The notes below the pieces were generated by a model. That model was not told the DNA's origin, made no database searches, and worked only from the letters and a program-made list of their open reading frames with translations. Below are positions 49,601-50,567 of a DNA stretch of 50,567 bases, piece by piece. Source of the DNA: Myxococcales bacterium (GTDB taxonomy: Bacteria; Myxococcota_A; Polyangia; Palsa-1104; JAEUJZ01); contig JAEUKA010000066.1 of assembly GCA_016794465.1 (NCBI GenBank), positions 1-50,567 on the forward strand, read 5' to 3'. The translations under genes were made by a program, and so were the position numbers. Every line of letters starts with the position of its first letter. The stretch's first letter is position 1.

Positions 49601-50567
49601 AGAATCAGAATGCATCGACGCTCAAAGACATCATGAGTGCCGGTGAGTTTTACGTCCGACTGAGGATGGACTCACCGACGGAAACTTCTACAATTCCGAC
49701 TTCTGGATCCATACACCCAGACCAAGTGCCGACCGCGCTTTCTGGGCTAGCGTTTGTCGATACATTCGACCGGGATCGAAGACCGAGGCGATATCGAGTC
49801 CCTGTATATTTATTTGGATTGCAATCGCTTGATCCCACTGCTCAGAGCGACGCAGGTTTGACACAGGTAGCGAAAGCACAAATTTTATCTGGCAATCAAT
49901 CTGTCGAATCGTCGCTATCTCGACAACCATCGCCGCCGGTTCCTGCTCAAGCCGCCGAACAGGCGAGCCGAAGCGCAGCGACGGAGCCAGCGGCACAGCG
50001 TCAGCAGCCCCTAACACTTCCGCCGCCGCCACCAGCCCCAAACGGGCAAGAGGACATTGCGCGCGATATCGCGACGGCCCAATTGGCACAATTACGCGGT
50101 CATACGATTCAAATGGAAGCCGCAGCAGCCAGCGCACTCCAGCTCGAAAAGATGGCTGTTCTGCAAAATACGGAATACACTAGAGAGCTTGGTGAATGGC
50201 AGCAGGGCGCAATCATGCTTCAGCACGATGTGGCAGCAGCGCAGTCTGGACTGGCCGAACAAGCGCTCCGCAACTTTGACGCAGTGGATCATGCGGCAGG
50301 CCGCCTTCTCAAGATGTCGGATGAGGTTGCGCGCAGGCTCAAAGATCCGCTCTATCAGCCTGCACCGCCGCCACCACCACTTCCTCCTCCCCCAGTCGAT
50401 ATTGCGTCCATCATCAGCGCAGGAATCCAAACCATTGGCGCAGTCGCCGTGGCTTATCTGGCAAGGAATGCGTCTTCACAGCAGATTCCAGTGGACGTTG
50501 TGTCGATGTTTAAAACGCAGGCCAAGCAGAACGATTCTCCACAGAATGATCTAGCTTCGATCATTGC
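49597..50567 (+). CDS. Pro/Ala/Gln-rich protein, partial (cut by window edge)
   Basis: ATG 49597 overlaps the previous stop, and 323 codons are open to the end of the window. The first 90 residues are globular-like (EFYVRLRMDSPT, YRVPVYLFGLQSLD). Then come a Ser/Pro/Gln-rich linker, a helical, coiled-coil-like stretch (about 155-260), a Pro run (PPPPPLPPPP) and a Gly/Ala-rich hydrophobic segment (IISAGIQTIGAVAVAYLA). No family is recognised. The coupling to a zinc-ribbon protein suggests that both act together. Confidence 0.65.
   Translation, partial: MKNQNASTLKDIMSAGEFYVRLRMDSPTETSTIPTSGSIHPDQVPTALSGLAFVDTFDRDRRPRRYRVPVYLFGLQSLDPTAQSDAGLTQVAKAQILSGNQSVESSLSRQPSPPVPAQAAEQASRSAATEPAAQRQQPLTLPPPPPAPNGQEDIARDIATAQLAQLRGHTIQMEAAAASALQLEKMAVLQNTEYTRELGEWQQGAIMLQHDVAAAQSGLAEQALRNFDAVDHAAGRLLKMSDEVARRLKDPLYQPAPPPPPLPPPPVDIASIISAGIQTIGAVAVAYLARNASSQQIPVDVVSMFKTQAKQNDSPQNDLASII

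Overview
The window is high-GC bacterial DNA with dense coding on both strands. It looks like a chromosome segment from a myxobacterium or close relative (Myxococcota). The signs are three membrane-anchored Hanks-type Ser/Thr kinase genes with Ala/Pro/Lys-rich tails, a TPR protein with a C-terminal membrane anchor, a Cys-rich OmpA lipoprotein, a DUF2378-like protein (a family expanded in Myxococcus), and CHAT and caspase-type proteases. No tRNA, rRNA or CRISPR array was seen.

Left part (1-12.8 kb). The edge carries the N-terminus of a tyrosine recombinase, reading out of the window, next to a Ser/Thr kinase that has lost its N-lobe. This looks like the border of an integrated element. After it come a TPR membrane protein, an AT-rich beta-propeller-like exported protein and an intact kinase. 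Then follow an acyl-CoA thioesterase, an exported protein of unknown function, a PHA depolymerase, an MFS exporter, and a minus-strand run of YHYH lipoprotein, MORN-repeat protein, SCO1 copper chaperone and a PAS-STAS protein.

Middle (13-25.4 kb). A compact ethanolamine pathway has a permease, the reactivase EutA and an ethanolamine ammonia-lyase in which EutB and EutC are fused. It has no microcompartment genes. It runs into a 22-bp tandem repeat that carries its stop codon and that of a convergent DprE1/DprE2-like pair. A UvrD/PcrA helicase, a prolyl oligopeptidase and SSB follow.

Right-middle (25.4-37.7 kb). A tight minus-strand operon holds a DUF349/HEAT protein, two small membrane proteins, a CHAT protease-like protein and an AmpG-like muropeptide permease. 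Opposite it lies an OmpA lipoprotein, a CpoB-like lipoprotein and a kinase with an altered catalytic loop, then a DUF2378-like protein and an alpha/beta hydrolase.

Right (37.7-47.3 kb). The most striking locus is a minus-strand operon of a GH75 chitosanase-like protein without signal peptide, two different caspase-family proteins, an acidic 59-residue protein and a large caspase-nSTAND-TPR membrane protein. It looks like a candidate regulated-proteolysis, cell-death or defence system. Beyond it are a 5'-truncated FG-GAP protein, a large palindrome, an AT-richer stretch without confident genes, and a new pair: a zinc-ribbon protein and a Pro-rich protein cut by the window edge.
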